64,000 bases of DNA, taken from contig UBXG01000005.1 in NCBI GenBank assembly GCA_900469475.1, positions 310,001 to 374,000 of the forward strand, written 5' to 3'. The first letter of the stretch is position 1; the number at the start of each line of letters is the position of its first letter. This DNA comes from Hyphomicrobiales bacterium. GTDB taxonomy: Bacteria > Pseudomonadota > Alphaproteobacteria > Rhizobiales > Rhizobiaceae. Shown here one piece after another: positions 20,093 to 30,223 of the stretch. The notes beneath the pieces are model-generated. The model made no database searches, was not told the DNA's origin, and saw only the letters and a program-made list of their open reading frames with translations. The position numbers and the translations under genes were made by a program.

Positions 20093-21063
20093 AACAAGTA
20101 GATGGGGAAAAGCTTCTGGCGTCGCTTGGCGACGGTGTAAAGGACATCAGGGGACGGCTGACGCCGGACGCTCCGATGGATCGCGTAACGTGGTTCCGTG
20201 CCGGCGGGTTGGCTGAACTGATGTTCCAGCCGCATGATACGGACGATCTCGTTGCGTTCCTGAAGATCTTGCCGGAAGACGTGCCGCTGACGGTCGTTGG
20301 CGTGGGTTCGAACATATTGGTGCGTGACGGCGGCATTCCGGGTGTCGTCCTCAGACTTTCGGCCAAGGGCTTCGGCTCGGTCGAGCTGGCCGGCGAGAAC
20401 CGCATTCTGGCCGGTGCGATCTGCCCCGACAAGCATGTCGCAGCCATGGCGATGGATAACAGCATCGGTGGTTTCCATTTCTATTACGGTATTCCCGGGA
20501 GCATCGGTGGTGCTGCACGGATGAATGCAGGCGCCAATGGTGCCGAAACCCGTGAGCGCGTCATCGAAGTGCACGCGGTCGACCGCAAGGGCAACAAGCA
20601 TGTCCTGACCAATGCCGAGATGGGGTACAGCTACCGCCATTCGGATGCGTCTGAGGATCTGATCTTTACCCATGTCCTCTTCGAGGGATATCCGCAGGAT
20701 CGTGCCAAGATCCGCACCGAAATGGATGCCGTGCGGGCTCATCGCGAAACGGTGCAGCCGGTCCGCGAGAAGACCGGTGGCTCAACCTTCAAGAATCCGG
20801 ATGGTTTTTCCGCCTGGAAGCTGATCGACGAGGCGGGCTGCCGTGGCCTGGTCATCGGTGGGGCGCAGATGTCATCGCTGCATTGCAACTTCATGATCAA
20901 CATGGAGCAGGCGACGGGCTACGATCTGGAATATCTCGGCGAGCAGGTTCGTCGCGAGGTTTTCGAAAAATCCGGCATCAAGCTGGAGTGGGAAATCAAG
21001 CGTCTCGGAAACTTCATGCCGGGCCGGGAAGTCCGCCCGTTCCAGGGTGTGACGACGGAGTAG
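20089..21063 (+). CDS. murB: UDP-N-acetylenolpyruvoylglucosamine reductase MurB
   Basis: This 324-residue FAD enzyme reduces enolpyruvyl-UDP-GlcNAc to UDP-MurNAc with NADPH. FAD contacts are [15 protein letters not shown] (71-85) and [17 protein letters not shown] (135-151). The proton donor Ser is in TGGSTFKNP (Ser232) and the catalytic Glu is near residue 300 (LEWEIKRLG). It ends the first block of the dcw cluster and is followed by a strong terminator. Confidence 0.96.
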   Translation: MKQVDGEKLLASLGDGVKDIRGRLTPDAPMDRVTWFRAGGLAELMFQPHDTDDLVAFLKILPEDVPLTVVGVGSNILVRDGGIPGVVLRLSAKGFGSVELAGENRILAGAICPDKHVAAMAMDNSIGGFHFYYGIPGSIGGAARMNAGANGAETRERVIEVHAVDRKGNKHVLTNAEMGYSYRHSDASEDLIFTHVLFEGYPQDRAKIRTEMDAVRAHRETVQPVREKTGGSTFKNPDGFSAWKLIDEAGCRGLVIGGAQMSSLHCNFMINMEQATGYDLEYLGEQVRREVFEKSGIKLEWEIKRLGNFMPGREVRPFQGVTTE

Positions 21064-21104
21064 ATTCGGGCTGGAATCAGCGCCAGCTTCATAAAATGAT
21101 TCAA

Positions 21105-21135
21105 GAAAAAGGCCGGGTTTTCACCCGGCCTTTTC
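21105..21135 (+). terminator. Intrinsic terminator after murB
   Basis: The stem GGCCGGGT/ACCCGGCC (21111-21118 and 21123-21130) with a tight TTTC loop is followed by TTTT. Flanking A-rich sequence (AAGAAAAA) on the left makes it work for the convergent transporter as well. It marks the end of the mraZ-murB block. Confidence 0.85.
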
Positions 21136-21155
21136 AATTGGTTATACGTGTTTTC

Positions 21156-22487
21156 TCAGACTTCGTCATTGCCCGAGAGCAGGATGCCGATCAGCGAGAG
21201 CACTGCTGCGCCGGCGAGGTAGTAGCCGACATAGACAAGGCCGTAATTGGTCGCGAGCGATGTGGCAATGTAAGGTGCCAGGGACGCACCGACGATCCCG
21301 CCGAGATTGAAGGTCATCGAAGCGCCTGTATAGCGCACCGTGGTCGGGAAGGGTGCCGCCAGCGCCGCACCGATGGGGCCATAGGTAAAGCCCATCAGGG
21401 CAAGACCGATGATCGAGCAGGCGAAGGCACCGGCAAGACCAGCCGTCAGCAGCGACGAGTAGAACAGGCCGAAGATGAGGATGCCGATTGTCGTCAGGAT
21501 GAGGACGAGGCGGCGGGAATAGCGGTCGGACAGGAGGCCAGAGACCGGGATCATCAGGCCAAAGAAGACGACGCCGACGAGCTGAACGACCAGGAACTGG
21601 CCCTGCGAGTAGCCGAGGCCGGCCGGAAGCGGACCGTTGCCTGGTGGGCGGGTGCCCCAGCTCAGTGTGAATGCCGTCATCAAATAGAACAGCACGAAGG
21701 TCGCCACCGCGATGATGGTGCCGAGGATCAGGCTGCGGAAGTGCGAACGGAAGATGACCACGATCGGAACGGAAACGCGCTCTTCCTTCTCGATGGCACG
21801 CTGGAACTCCGGTGTTTCGGTGATCTTCAGGCGGACATAAAGACCGACTGCTACCAACACGATGCTGATCAGGAAGGGAACGCGCCAGCCATAGTTGAGG
21901 AAGTCCGCATCGGCCATGGTTTCCCGCAGGATGAGGAAAAGGCCGGCCGACAGAATGAAGCCGATAGGGGCGCCGAGTTGCGGGAACATGGCGTACCAGC
22001 TGCGCTTGCCCTCCGGTGCGTTTTCCGTCGCAAGCAAGACGGCGCCGCCCCATTCGCCGCCAAGGCCAAGGCCCTGACCGAGGCGGCAAAGCGCCAGCAG
22101 AATCGGTGCGAGAACGCCAATCGACTCGTAGGTCGGCAGCATACCGATCACGACGGTCGAGAGGCCCATGGTCATCAGAGCCGCGACCAGTGTCGCCTTG
22201 CGGCCGATTCGATCGCCGAAATGGCCGAAGATCATCGCGCCGATCGGGCGCGCGAAGAAGGCGATGGAAAAGGTCGCGAAGGACTGCAGGGTAGCGGACG
22301 TCGGGTCGCTTGCCGGGAAAAACAGCTTCGGGAAGACGATAACCGCCGCCGTTGCATAAACATAGAAATCGAAAAATTCGATCGTTGTGCCGATGAGGCT
22401 CGCGATCAGAACACGTGCCGGGGAATTCGCAACAGCATTGTTCGATGACGAGGGGGTCGGCGATAAAGGAGATATCGCGTCAGTCAT
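21156..22487 (-). CDS. MFS transporter, metabolite:H+ symporter (MHS) type
   Basis: This 443-residue protein has 12 predicted membrane segments. Marks of the MHS group are GTTIEFFDFYVYATAA near the N-terminus, the loop 2-3 motif GHFGDRIGRKATLVA, and CRLGQGLGLGGEWGGAVLLA in helix 4-5. Relatives take up dicarboxylates, proline/betaine, shikimate or related compounds by proton symport; the substrate here is unknown. It lies on the minus strand inside the dcw cluster, with terminators on both sides of the transporter-aqpZ pair. Confidence 0.88.
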   Translation of the reverse strand: MTDAISPLSPTPSSSNNAVANSPARVLIASLIGTTIEFFDFYVYATAAVIVFPKLFFPASDPTSATLQSFATFSIAFFARPIGAMIFGHFGDRIGRKATLVAALMTMGLSTVVIGMLPTYESIGVLAPILLALCRLGQGLGLGGEWGGAVLLATENAPEGKRSWYAMFPQLGAPIGFILSAGLFLILRETMADADFLNYGWRVPFLISIVLVAVGLYVRLKITETPEFQRAIEKEERVSVPIVVIFRSHFRSLILGTIIAVATFVLFYLMTAFTLSWGTRPPGNGPLPAGLGYSQGQFLVVQLVGVVFFGLMIPVSGLLSDRYSRRLVLILTTIGILIFGLFYSSLLTAGLAGAFACSIIGLALMGFTYGPIGAALAAPFPTTVRYTGASMTFNLGGIVGASLAPYIATSLATNYGLVYVGYYLAGAAVLSLIGILLSGNDEV

Positions 22488-22742
22488 GTTCCCACCATTT
22501 CAGAGGATGCTAAGGCGCGCTTAGCGGATAAAAATTGTCCTTAGCGTAATTTTTGTTCAACGCAAACGTTAACTGCGCAAGAAATCAGCGGTTGCGTGCT
22601 ACTATTTTGACGTAATTGTTGATTCGTGAGCAATCAGTCGGGCGTTTGTTATTGGAGAGGCGTGCTCCGGCTAGTCCTTACCGGAATCTTTTTCACCAAT
22701 GGCCGATTCTCGCTTGGATTGCGGGCTGAGGAGAAGGGTTTC

Positions 22743-23429
22743 ATGCAGAAAAAACTCATCGCTGAGTTTCTTGGGACGTTTTGGCTCGTTTTCGGCGGCT
22801 GCGGTAGTGCGATCTTCGCAGCAGCCTTTCCGAGCCTCGGTATTGGTTTTCTAGGCGTTGCCTTTGCGTTCGGTCTGACTGTGCTGACTATGGCTTTTGC
22901 CGTCGGCGGCATATCAGGAGGGCACTTCAATCCGGCCGTTTCGGTCGGCCTGACGGTGGCTGGCCGCTTTCCCGGCGGGCAGCTCGTTCCCTATATTATA
23001 GCGCAGGTCATCGGCGCCGTTGTCGCGGCGGCCGTGCTCTATCTGATCGCAAGCGGCAAGGCCGATTTCCAGCTCGGCGGGTTCGCGGCGAATGGCTATG
23101 GAGAACATTCTCCCGGCGGCTATTCCATGGTGTCGGCATTGGTGGCCGAAATCGTGCTGACGCTGTTCTTCCTGGTCGTGATTCTGGGTTCCACGAGCAG
23201 CAAGGTGCCGGCCGGCTTCGCGCCGATCGCCATCGGCTTGGCGCTGACGCTAATTCATCTGATCTCGATTCCGATCACCAATACGTCGGTCAATCCGGCC
23301 CGCTCGACGGGGCAGGCCATATTCGTCGGCGGTTGGGCTCTGCAGCAGCTTTGGCTGTTTTGGGTCGCACCCATTGTCGGCGGAGCGTTGGGCGGACTCG
23401 TCTGGAAGCTGGTCGACGACAGCGAGTGA
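22743..23429 (+). CDS. aqpZ: Aquaporin Z
   Basis: This is a 228-residue water channel with six membrane helices and two half-helices. Both NPA boxes are intact, HFNPAVS (about 62-68) and SVNPARS (about 182-188). The aromatic/Arg selectivity residues have the AqpZ pattern, with Arg after the second NPA. The ATG at 22743 ([16 protein letters not shown]) with GAGGAGAAGGG upstream is preferred over a 39-codon in-frame extension to 22626. It is transcribed divergently from the MHS transporter and ends in a strong terminator. Confidence 0.95.
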   Translation: MQKKLIAEFLGTFWLVFGGCGSAIFAAAFPSLGIGFLGVAFAFGLTVLTMAFAVGGISGGHFNPAVSVGLTVAGRFPGGQLVPYIIAQVIGAVVAAAVLYLIASGKADFQLGGFAANGYGEHSPGGYSMVSALVAEIVLTLFFLVVILGSTSSKVPAGFAPIAIGLALTLIHLISIPITNTSVNPARSTGQAIFVGGWALQQLWLFWVAPIVGGALGGLVWKLVDDSE

Positions 23430-23452
23430 TTTCAGCCTCATTTAAAAGCCTT

Positions 23453-23500
23453 GAGCCCCGCATCGGTCCCTCGATGCGGGGCTCATTGTTTAAAAAAATC
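23453..23500 (+). terminator. Intrinsic terminator after aqpZ
   Basis: A 13-bp perfect stem, GAGCCCCGCATCG (23453-23465) with CGATGCGGGGCTC (23472-23484), is followed by ATTGTTT. It isolates ddl-ftsQAZ from the preceding genes. Confidence 0.9.
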
Positions 23501-23730
23501 TAAATGTAGCGATTTCAAAAGTAGCAACTCCATGATTCCAATGGCAGAATTCTTTAAGTCGGTTTGATTCGAACCATTCGGTCATCGCCAGGACGGCGGA
23601 AAGTTAACGAAAGTAAACGCTTCATTAACCTTAATGTCGTTCTAATCGACCTATTGAAAGCGGGGCGAGAATCGCGGTTAGGCGAGGCCCTGCAAACGCA
23701 AAGTTAGAGACCGTGGAGTCGGGGGTATTG
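23501..23730 (+). promoter_or_regulatory. Promoter region of ddl-ftsQAZ with CtrA-like and GANTC sites
   Basis: There is no gene in the roughly 230 bp before ddlB. TAAA-N7-TTAAC at 23614-23629 is one base from the CtrA consensus TTAA-N7-TTAAC, and TTAA-N7-AAAC overlaps it at 23604-23618. The perfect dyad CATTAA-CC-TTAATG lies at 23623-23636. Three GANTC sites, the CcrM methylation target, fall at 23534, 23566 and 23669. Such clustering is known for cell-cycle promoters in Caulobacter and rhizobia; control of this promoter by CtrA/CcrM is inferred. Confidence 0.5.
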
Positions 23731-24657
23731 ATGGGTGGCAAGCATGTGGCTGTCCTTTTGGGCGGATTTTCCTCGGAGAGGCCGGTCAGCCTTTCCTCAG
23801 GAAAGGCATGCGCCGATGCCCTTGAAGCGGAAGGCTTTCAGATTACCCGTGTCGATGTCGATCATGACGTTGCCAGTCGGTTAACTGAGTTGAAGCCCGA
23901 TGTGGTTTTCAATGCATTGCATGGCCCTTTCGGTGAAGACGGTACCATTCAGGGCATTCTGGAATATCTGCAGATTCCCTATACGCATTCCGGCGTGCTT
24001 GCCTCAGCGCTTGCGATGGATAAGTCGCGCGCGAAGACTGTTGCCGCTGCTGCGGGTGTCCCGGTCGCGAGTTCGATCGTCATGGATCGTTTCGCCATTG
24101 TTGGCGAACACCCGATGAAGCCGCCCTATGTCGTTAAGCCTGTGCGGGAAGGTTCGAGCTTCGGTGTCGTTATCGTCAAGGAAGATCAGGCGCATCCGCC
24201 GCAGATTGTTACTTCTGCCGAATGGCGTTATGGCGATGAGGTTCTGGTCGAGCGTTATATTTACGGGCGCGAACTGACCTGCGGCGTCATGGACGGCAAG
24301 GTTCTCGGCGTGACTGAAATCGTGCCGCTCGGCCACAGCTTCTATGATTATGACGCCAAGTACGCCAAGGGTGGGTCAAAACATGTCTTGCCGGCGGAAA
24401 TTTCACCGAATCTTTACCAAAAGATACAAACATTATCGTTAAGGGCGCATGAAGCTATCGGCTGCCGCGGCGTTAGTCGATCTGACTTCCGTTTTGACGA
24501 TCGCTTTTCCGAAGAGGGCGAACTTGTCTGGTTGGAGATCAACACTCAGCCCGGCATGACTCCTACCTCCCTGGTGCCTGAAATGGCTGCTCATGCCGGC
24601 TACTCTTTTGGTGAATTTCTCCGGTGGATGGTGGAGGACGCGTCTTGTTTGCGCTGA
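23731..24657 (+). CDS. ddlB: D-alanine--D-alanine ligase
   Basis: This ATP-grasp enzyme (308 residues) makes D-Ala-D-Ala for MurF. It starts [20 protein letters not shown] (ATG 23731, after GGGGG); an in-frame GTG at 23713 would add six residues. ATP-grasp marks include the substrate loop [31 protein letters not shown] and the metal-binding EINTQPGMT near the C-terminus. Its last 13 bases overlap the ftsQ TTG start. Confidence 0.96.
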   Translation: MGGKHVAVLLGGFSSERPVSLSSGKACADALEAEGFQITRVDVDHDVASRLTELKPDVVFNALHGPFGEDGTIQGILEYLQIPYTHSGVLASALAMDKSRAKTVAAAAGVPVASSIVMDRFAIVGEHPMKPPYVVKPVREGSSFGVVIVKEDQAHPPQIVTSAEWRYGDEVLVERYIYGRELTCGVMDGKVLGVTEIVPLGHSFYDYDAKYAKGGSKHVLPAEISPNLYQKIQTLSLRAHEAIGCRGVSRSDFRFDDRFSEEGELVWLEINTQPGMTPTSLVPEMAAHAGYSFGEFLRWMVEDASCLR

Positions 24658-25577
24658 CGGTCAAAAATATGAGGCGGTCCCGTCATCGCGTCCCGCTCGC
24701 CATCGACGAGGTCGAGGACGCATTTGTCCTCCCGCGTCCGCTGCGTCGTGCCGTTCGCTTCCTGGTCAGTCTCGGTTCGGGTCGCATTAACATCCCTGCT
24801 CACACGGGAACTGTCTCGACCCTCGTTCTCCTCGCGGCGACTGGCCTTTATGGCATGTCCGTTGGCGGTCACACTCAGGCTGTCGCTGAAGCGACGACCT
24901 CTGCTGCCGGTTTTGCTATCGAAGATGTGAAGGTCTCCGGCAACGACGAGACCTCCGAAATCGAGATCCTGCAGCTGCTCGGTCTTGATGGTACGACCTC
25001 GCTCGTCGCTCTTAATGCCGATGCGGCCCGCCTGAAGATTGCGAATCTGCCGTGGGTTCAGGACGTCGAGGTTCGTAAGGTCTATCCGAAGGCCGTCGAA
25101 GTGAAGCTCAAGGAGCGCAAGGCTTATGCCATCTGGCAGCACGGTTCGGAGCTTTCGCTGATCGAGAAGGATGGCAGCGTGATTGCGCCGCTGCGCGACA
25201 ACAAGTTTGCAAAGCTGCCGCTCTTCGTCGGTCGTGATGCCGAAACCGCAGCCGCCTCCATCGACGACCAGTTTGCGAAGTGGCCCGAAATTCGCAGTCA
25301 TGTGAAGGCTTTCGTGCGTGTCGCCGGTCGCCGCTGGGATCTCTATCTGGACAACGGCGTGATCATCAAATTGCCGGAAGACAATATCGATGGCGCGCTG
25401 GCGCGGCTGACCAAGCTCGACAAGGATCAAAATCTTTTGCAGCGCGATATCGCTGCCGTCGATCTCCGGATCGATGACCGTACCGCCATTGAATTAACTC
25501 CGGATGCCGCAGTTCGTCGCCAGGCCGCAGTCGATGCAAGAAACAAGGCTTTGAAGAAAGCAGGTCAGGATACATGA
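24645..25577 (+). CDS. ftsQ: Cell division protein FtsQ
   Basis: This bitopic divisome protein (about 310 residues) recruits FtsB/FtsL. The cytoplasmic N-terminus is basic; one transmembrane helix (about 54-72, [15 protein letters not shown]) is followed by a POTRA domain ([20 protein letters not shown]) and the FtsQ domain with [18 protein letters not shown] chose TTG 24645 because GGAGG lies eight bases upstream and it overlaps the ddl stop. An upstream GTG (24624) and a downstream ATG (24669) are alternatives. The stop overlaps ftsA (ATGA). Confidence 0.93.
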   Translation: MFALTVKNMRRSRHRVPLAIDEVEDAFVLPRPLRRAVRFLVSLGSGRINIPAHTGTVSTLVLLAATGLYGMSVGGHTQAVAEATTSAAGFAIEDVKVSGNDETSEIEILQLLGLDGTTSLVALNADAARLKIANLPWVQDVEVRKVYPKAVEVKLKERKAYAIWQHGSELSLIEKDGSVIAPLRDNKFAKLPLFVGRDAETAAASIDDQFAKWPEIRSHVKAFVRVAGRRWDLYLDNGVIIKLPEDNIDGALARLTKLDKDQNLLQRDIAAVDLRIDDRTAIELTPDAAVRRQAAVDARNKALKKAGQDT

Positions 25578-26905
25578 GCTTATTTGGTTCGTCCCATTTC
25601 GGCCTGCCTCGGTTGAAGCCGCTCTCTTCGAAGCGGTCGCATATCGTCTCGGTCCTCGACATCGGTTCGACGAAGGTCGTTTGCATGATCGGTCGCCTGA
25701 CGCCGCGCGAGGAGAGCCAGGTTCTCCCGAACCGCACGCACAACATCGAGATCATCGGTATTGGTCATCAGCGTTCGCGGGGCATTAAGACTGGCGTAAT
25801 CGCCGATCTCGACGCCTTGGAAGGTGTCGTCCGGCTTGCCGTCGATGCCGCCGAGCGCATGGCCGGCCTCACGGTTGACAGCCTGATCGTCAATGTTTCG
25901 GCTGGCCGTCTCGGCAGCGATATCTACACCGCGACCATCGATCTCGGCGGTCAGGAAGTCGAAGCCAACGATCTCAAGAAGGTCCTGGCTGCAGCCTGCC
26001 AGCAGTCGATCCGCCAGGAGCGTGCCGTGCTGCACTCGCTGGCGACGGGCTATTCCCTTGACGGCGAGCGCGGCATTCGCGATCCACTGGCCATGTTCGG
26101 CGACGCTCTTGGCGTCGACATGCATGTGGTGACAGCCGAGCGCGCGGCGCTTCGCAACCTCGAGCTCTGCATCAATCGCGCGCATCTTTCGGTCGAAGGC
26201 ATGGTGGCGACGCCTTATGCCAGCGGTCTTGCAGCCCTCGTCGACGATGAAGTCGAACTCGGCTGCGCTGCGATCGACATGGGCGGCGGCACGACGACGA
26301 TTTCGGTCTTTGCCGAGGGCAAGCTGGTGCACACAGACGCCGTCAGCCTTGGCGGCCATCATGTCACCACCGATCTTGCCCGCGGCCTTTCCACCCGCAT
26401 CGAGGATGCGGAACGGCTGAAGGTCGTTCATGCTTCGGCGCTCGCGAATTCTTCGGAAGAGCGTGAACTGATTTCCATCCCGCCGATCGGCGAAGACGAG
26501 CGTGACCAGCCGACCCAGGTGCCGAAGGCGCTGGTGTCGCGCATCGTCAAGGCTCGCATCGAGGAAACCCTCGAGCTCATTCGCGATCGCATCCAGCGTT
26601 CGGGCTTTAGCCCGATCGTCGGCAAGCGCGTCGTCCTCACGGGCGGCGCGAGCCAGCTGACCGGTTTGCCCGATGTGGCACGCCGTGTTCTTGCCCGCAA
26701 TGTCCGCATCGGTCGTCCGATGGGCGTGTCTGGCTTGCCGACGGCAGCCAAGGGTCCGGCTTTTTCGACCGCGGTCGGTCTGATGATCTATCCGCAGGTC
26801 GCAGACATGGAAACACATGCGCCGAGCAGCGGTCTGCTCTCGTCGTTTGGAGGCAATAACAGCCGGATCGGCCGCGTCGGCCAATGGCTGAAAGAGAGTT
26901 TTTGA
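25574..26905 (+). CDS. ftsA: Cell division protein FtsA
   Basis: This actin-like ATPase (443 residues) tethers FtsZ to the membrane. VLDIGSTKVVCMIG (about 27-40) is the phosphate-1 loop, GCAAIDMGGGTTTISVF the phosphate-2 loop, and VVLTGGASQLTGLPD the adenosine motif. The SHS2 insert lies between about 100 and 170. The C-terminus, GRVGQWLKESF, is the amphipathic membrane-targeting helix. The N-terminal basic extension of about 20 residues is usual in rhizobia. Confidence 0.97.
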   Translation: MSLFGSSHFGLPRLKPLSSKRSHIVSVLDIGSTKVVCMIGRLTPREESQVLPNRTHNIEIIGIGHQRSRGIKTGVIADLDALEGVVRLAVDAAERMAGLTVDSLIVNVSAGRLGSDIYTATIDLGGQEVEANDLKKVLAAACQQSIRQERAVLHSLATGYSLDGERGIRDPLAMFGDALGVDMHVVTAERAALRNLELCINRAHLSVEGMVATPYASGLAALVDDEVELGCAAIDMGGGTTTISVFAEGKLVHTDAVSLGGHHVTTDLARGLSTRIEDAERLKVVHASALANSSEERELISIPPIGEDERDQPTQVPKALVSRIVKARIEETLELIRDRIQRSGFSPIVGKRVVLTGGASQLTGLPDVARRVLARNVRIGRPMGVSGLPTAAKGPAFSTAVGLMIYPQVADMETHAPSSGLLSSFGGNNSRIGRVGQWLKESF

Positions 26906-26914
26906 GTGCCTGGT

Positions 26915-26933
26915 CCCGGAAATCCATTCCGGG
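26915..26933 (+). repeat. Hairpin in the ftsA-ftsZ spacer
   Basis: CCCGGAA-ATCCA-TTCCGGG is a 7-bp perfect stem ten bases after the ftsA stop and 75 bp before ftsZ, without a T tract. It may stabilise or process the mRNA between ftsA and the more abundant ftsZ; this is inference. Confidence 0.35.
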
Positions 26934-27008
26934 GCAAGCGTCAGGCAAGTGAAATCGAGTGAATTGGCCGGCGTGGCGATGCGGCCATAAAGAGAAGGAA
27001 CGGGTACA

Positions 27009-28745
27009 ATGACTATCAAGCTGCATAAGCCAGATATCACCGAGCTTAAGCCGCGAATCACCGTGTTCGGTGTTGGTGGCGGTGGCGGCAATGCCGTCAA
27101 CAACATGATCACGGCAGGCTTGCAGGGCGTCGATTTCGTCGTCGCCAACACGGATGCTCAGGCACTGACCATGACGAAGGCGGAGCGGATCATTCAGCTC
27201 GGCGTCAACGTCACAGAAGGTCTCGGCGCCGGCTCGCAGCCGGAAGTCGGCCGTGCAGCTGCAGAAGAATGCATCGATGAAATCATCGATCACCTGAACG
27301 GCACGCATATGTGCTTCGTCACCGCCGGCATGGGCGGCGGTACGGGCACGGGTGCCGCTCCCGTTGTCGCACAGGCCGCTCGCAACAAGGGCATCCTGAC
27401 CGTCGGCGTCGTCACCAAGCCGTTCCACTTCGAAGGCGGCCGCCGCATGCGTCTCGCCGAGCAGGGCATCCAGGAACTGCAGAAGTCGGTCGACACGCTG
27501 ATCGTCATTCCGAACCAGAATCTGTTTCGCATCGCCAACGACAAGACGACTTTCGCCGACGCGTTCTCGATGGCCGACCAGGTTCTCTATTCGGGCGTTG
27601 CTTGCATCACCGACCTGATGGTGAAGGAAGGTCTCATCAACCTCGACTTCGCCGACGTCCGTTCGGTCATGCGCGAAATGGGCCGCGCCATGATGGGTAC
27701 CGGCGAGGCTTCTGGCCAGGGTCGTGCAATGCAGGCTGCTGAAGCTGCGATTGCCAACCCGCTGCTCGACGAAACCTCGATGAAGGGCGCACAGGGCCTG
27801 CTGATCTCGATCACGGGCGGTCGCGATCTCACCTTGTTCGAAGTCGACGAAGCCGCAACCCGCATCCGCGAAGAAGTCGATCCCGACGCCAACATCATCC
27901 TCGGCGCCACCTTCGACGAATCGCTTGAAGGCATCATCCGCGTTTCTGTCGTCGCAACCGGCATCGATCGCGCGATGAACGAGGCTTCCGACAGGGGCAT
28001 GGAATTCCGCCCGGCCGCAAAGCCTGCTATGCGTCCTTCCGCGGCCGCCGCTCCGGCAGCGGCCGCAGTTCAGCCTGCCCACGTCTCGCAGGCCCAAACC
28101 GCACAGGCTGCCGCTCCGGCTCCTCGTACCGTGGATCCAGTCGCTCAGACCATTCGTGCGGCAGAAGCCGATCTGGAGCGCGAACTGGAATTCCAGATGA
28201 GCCGGCAGGCTCAGGCGCCGCAGCAGCCGGTCATGCAGCAGGCCGCAGCGCCGGAAGATAACTTCCGTCCGCAGAGCCGCATCTTCGCAGCCGCTCCGGA
28301 GCCTCAGCCGGTCCGTCAGGCCCCGGTTCAGCCACAGCCGCAGGCGCCGGTCATGCATCAGCAGCCGGTCATCCGTCAGGCTCCCGAGCAGGTCCGCATG
28401 CCGAAGGTTGAGGATTTCCCGCCGGTCGTTAAGGCTGAAATGGAACATCGCGCCCAGCCGGCCGCTGCCCAGGCGACCGAGGAGCGCGGCCCGATGGGGC
28501 TGCTGAAGCGAATCACCAATTCGCTCGGCCGCCGCGAAGAAGATCCGGCTTTCGACGACATGATGGCTTCGACGAACAATGCCGCTCCGCAGCAGCGTCG
28601 TGCGCCGTCGCAGGAAGCAAGCCTCTACGCTCCGCGTCGCGGCAATCTCGACGATCATGGCCGCCCGGTCCCGCAGGCGCGCATGGCAAGCCATGAGGAC
28701 GATCAGCTCGAGATTCCGGCCTTCCTGCGCCGGCAGTCGAACTGA
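27009..28745 (+). CDS. ftsZ: Cell division GTPase FtsZ (long-linker form)
   Basis: This tubulin homologue (578 residues) forms the cytokinetic Z ring. The GTP-binding signature GGGTGTG is at 109-115 and the catalytic T7 loop ([11 protein letters not shown]) is near 207-217. After the globular part (to about residue 320) comes a roughly 240-residue linker rich in Ala, Gln and Pro, then the conserved C-terminal peptide [10 protein letters not shown] that binds FtsA and partners. The linker makes it much longer than E. coli FtsZ (383) but matches the main FtsZ of rhizobia. GGAAC upstream of the ATG serves as a weak ribosome binding site. Confidence 0.97.
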   Translation: MTIKLHKPDITELKPRITVFGVGGGGGNAVNNMITAGLQGVDFVVANTDAQALTMTKAERIIQLGVNVTEGLGAGSQPEVGRAAAEECIDEIIDHLNGTHMCFVTAGMGGGTGTGAAPVVAQAARNKGILTVGVVTKPFHFEGGRRMRLAEQGIQELQKSVDTLIVIPNQNLFRIANDKTTFADAFSMADQVLYSGVACITDLMVKEGLINLDFADVRSVMREMGRAMMGTGEASGQGRAMQAAEAAIANPLLDETSMKGAQGLLISITGGRDLTLFEVDEAATRIREEVDPDANIILGATFDESLEGIIRVSVVATGIDRAMNEASDRGMEFRPAAKPAMRPSAAAAPAAAAVQPAHVSQAQTAQAAAPAPRTVDPVAQTIRAAEADLERELEFQMSRQAQAPQQPVMQQAAAPEDNFRPQSRIFAAAPEPQPVRQAPVQPQPQAPVMHQQPVIRQAPEQVRMPKVEDFPPVVKAEMEHRAQPAAAQATEERGPMGLLKRITNSLGRREEDPAFDDMMASTNNAAPQQRRAPSQEASLYAPRRGNLDDHGRPVPQARMASHEDDQLEIPAFLRRQSN

Positions 28746-28790
28746 CTCGCAACAGGCAGCCCTTTAATAGGTTGCTAACCATATTGAGGA

Positions 28791-28825
28791 AATCCGGGGC
28801 CGAAAGGCTCCGGATTTTCTTATTT
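28791..28825 (+). terminator. Intrinsic terminator after ftsZ
   Basis: The stem AATCCGGGGC/GCTCCGGATT (one G-U pair) with a CGAAAG loop is followed by TTCTTATTTT. It ends the dcw cluster. Confidence 0.85.
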
Positions 28826-29075
28826 TATAACCATTGTCTTATTTAAAATTATCCAATGAATTCAATTGACTGCTTTCGTAACAAAACGAAAGAAACAGTG
28901 ATTTGGAATGCGGTGTCTCGACGCGTATGTAGATATCAAGCAAGCCCGCTGAATCACATTCGAAGACGAATGTATGTGAGGTGCGTGGCATAGTTAACAG
29001 ACTGAACCGGCAATAAAGGGTAAGCGTCCGAAGATGACCGCCCAGCCTGGATCAGACAGACGAAGGCAGAATTAC
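28826..29075 (+). other. Upstream region of lpxC
   Basis: This is an AT-richer stretch without a supportable gene. It includes a small dyad ACATTCG-AAGA-CGAATGT (28958-28975) and presumably the lpxC promoter; no clear -35/-10 pair was recognised. Confidence 0.4.
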
Positions 29076-30032
29076 ATGGCAATTGGATTGCTTGGTTTTC
29101 AGACCACCATTGCAAACCCTGTGACACTTTCCGGTATTGGCGTTCATTCCGGTGCCAATGTGTCGATCACTTTCTATCCCGCCGAAGCCGGCACCGGTGT
29201 CGTTTTCCAGCGCCTGCACGACAATGGCGATGTGACCGAACTTCGCGCCGTTTCCTCCCAAGTCGGCAATACGGATCTCTGCACGGTTCTCGGTTTTTCC
29301 CCGGCGCGCTCCGTCGCGACGGTCGAGCACGTCATGGCGGCGATCTATGCGATCGGCCTCGATAACGTCGTCGTCGAGGTGTCCGGCGCGGAAATGCCGA
29401 TCATGGACGGCAGCTCCTATCCCTTCATCGAGGCGATCGAGCAGGCGGGTATCGTCTCGCTCGGTGTCAAGCGTCGCTACATCCGCGTCATCAAGCCGGT
29501 GCGGATTGAAGCTGGTGGTTCCTGGTGCGAGTTCCGTCCCTATGACGGCACGCGCTTCGAAGTTGAGATCGATTTCGAATGCCCGCTGATCGGCCGCCAG
29601 AAGTGGCAGGGCGATCTGACGGCCGAAACCTTCAAGACGGAACTATCGCGCGCCCGTACCTTCGGCTTCATGCGCGATGTCGAACGCCTCTGGGCATCGG
29701 GTCATGCGCTGGGTTCGTCGCTCGAAAACTCAGTCGTCATTTCCGATGACAATACTGTTATCAACGTCGAGGGCCTGCGCTACGCCAAGGACGAATTCGT
29801 TCGTCACAAGACGCTGGACGCCGTCGGCGATCTGGCGCTGGCTGGCGCACAATTCATCGGCTGCTACCGCTCTTACCGTGGCGGCCATCGCATGAATGCG
29901 AATGCCCTGAAGGCATTGCTCAGCGATGCCAGCGCCTATGAGGTCGTCGAAACTTCGGCTCCGCGCCAGCGCGCTCACAGCCGCGAATTCGTGCCGGTCA
30001 ACGCGCCAGAGTTCGCTCCCTGGTCGGCATAA
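29076..30032 (+). CDS. lpxC: UDP-3-O-acyl-N-acetylglucosamine deacetylase
   Basis: This zinc enzyme (318 residues) catalyses the first committed step of lipid A synthesis. Zinc ligands and catalytic residues are visible in TVEHVMAAI (His85), the GGHRMNANALKALL segment and HKTLDAVGDLALAG (His and Asp). EMPIMDGSSYPF contains the conserved substrate loop. The ATG at 29076 (MAIGLLGFQTTIA) is preferred to the upstream ATG 29034, which adds 14 polar residues not typical of the family. It is monocistronic, with a terminator right after. Confidence 0.96.
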   Translation: MAIGLLGFQTTIANPVTLSGIGVHSGANVSITFYPAEAGTGVVFQRLHDNGDVTELRAVSSQVGNTDLCTVLGFSPARSVATVEHVMAAIYAIGLDNVVVEVSGAEMPIMDGSSYPFIEAIEQAGIVSLGVKRRYIRVIKPVRIEAGGSWCEFRPYDGTRFEVEIDFECPLIGRQKWQGDLTAETFKTELSRARTFGFMRDVERLWASGHALGSSLENSVVISDDNTVINVEGLRYAKDEFVRHKTLDAVGDLALAGAQFIGCYRSYRGGHRMNANALKALLSDASAYEVVETSAPRQRAHSREFVPVNAPEFAPWSA

Positions 30033-30055
30033 CGCTGCGGAATTTGAATAAGAAA

Positions 30056-30089
30056 AGCTGCCGCTCCGATAAGGGGCGGCTCTTTTTTT
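30056..30089 (+). terminator. Intrinsic terminator after lpxC
   Basis: GCCGCTCC/GGGGCGGC (one G-U pair) with a short loop is followed by seven T residues (TCTTTTTTT). Confidence 0.9.
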
Positions 30090-30161
30090 GACAGGCGAAT
30101 CAGGCGGTTTACCGTCGGCCTTCGCAAGACGGACAGCGTGCGCGTGCCGATATGAGAATTC

Positions 30162-30175
30162 CCTGTTAAAACAGG
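30162..30175. repeat. 14-bp perfect inverted repeat CCTGTT-AA-AACAGG
   Basis: This perfect dyad lies between the lpxC terminator and bamD. It overlaps a TAAA-N7-TTAA string at 30167-30181. It may be an operator for bamD; the binding protein is unknown. Confidence 0.35.
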
Positions 30176-30223
30176 CATTAAAGGCTGCGGATATGCGGTC
30201 TTTGCCACAAAAATGCGTTAATG

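Noticed and set aside
26637-28694. A 685-codon antisense frame across ftsZ and the end of ftsA
   Set aside because: FtsZ and FtsA are certain; the antisense translation has no ribosome binding site or recognisable domain.
30167-30181. CtrA box TAAA-N7-TTAA upstream of bamD
   Set aside because: It is a single weak site without the final C and without GANTC clustering; the overlapping perfect dyad explains the bases better.
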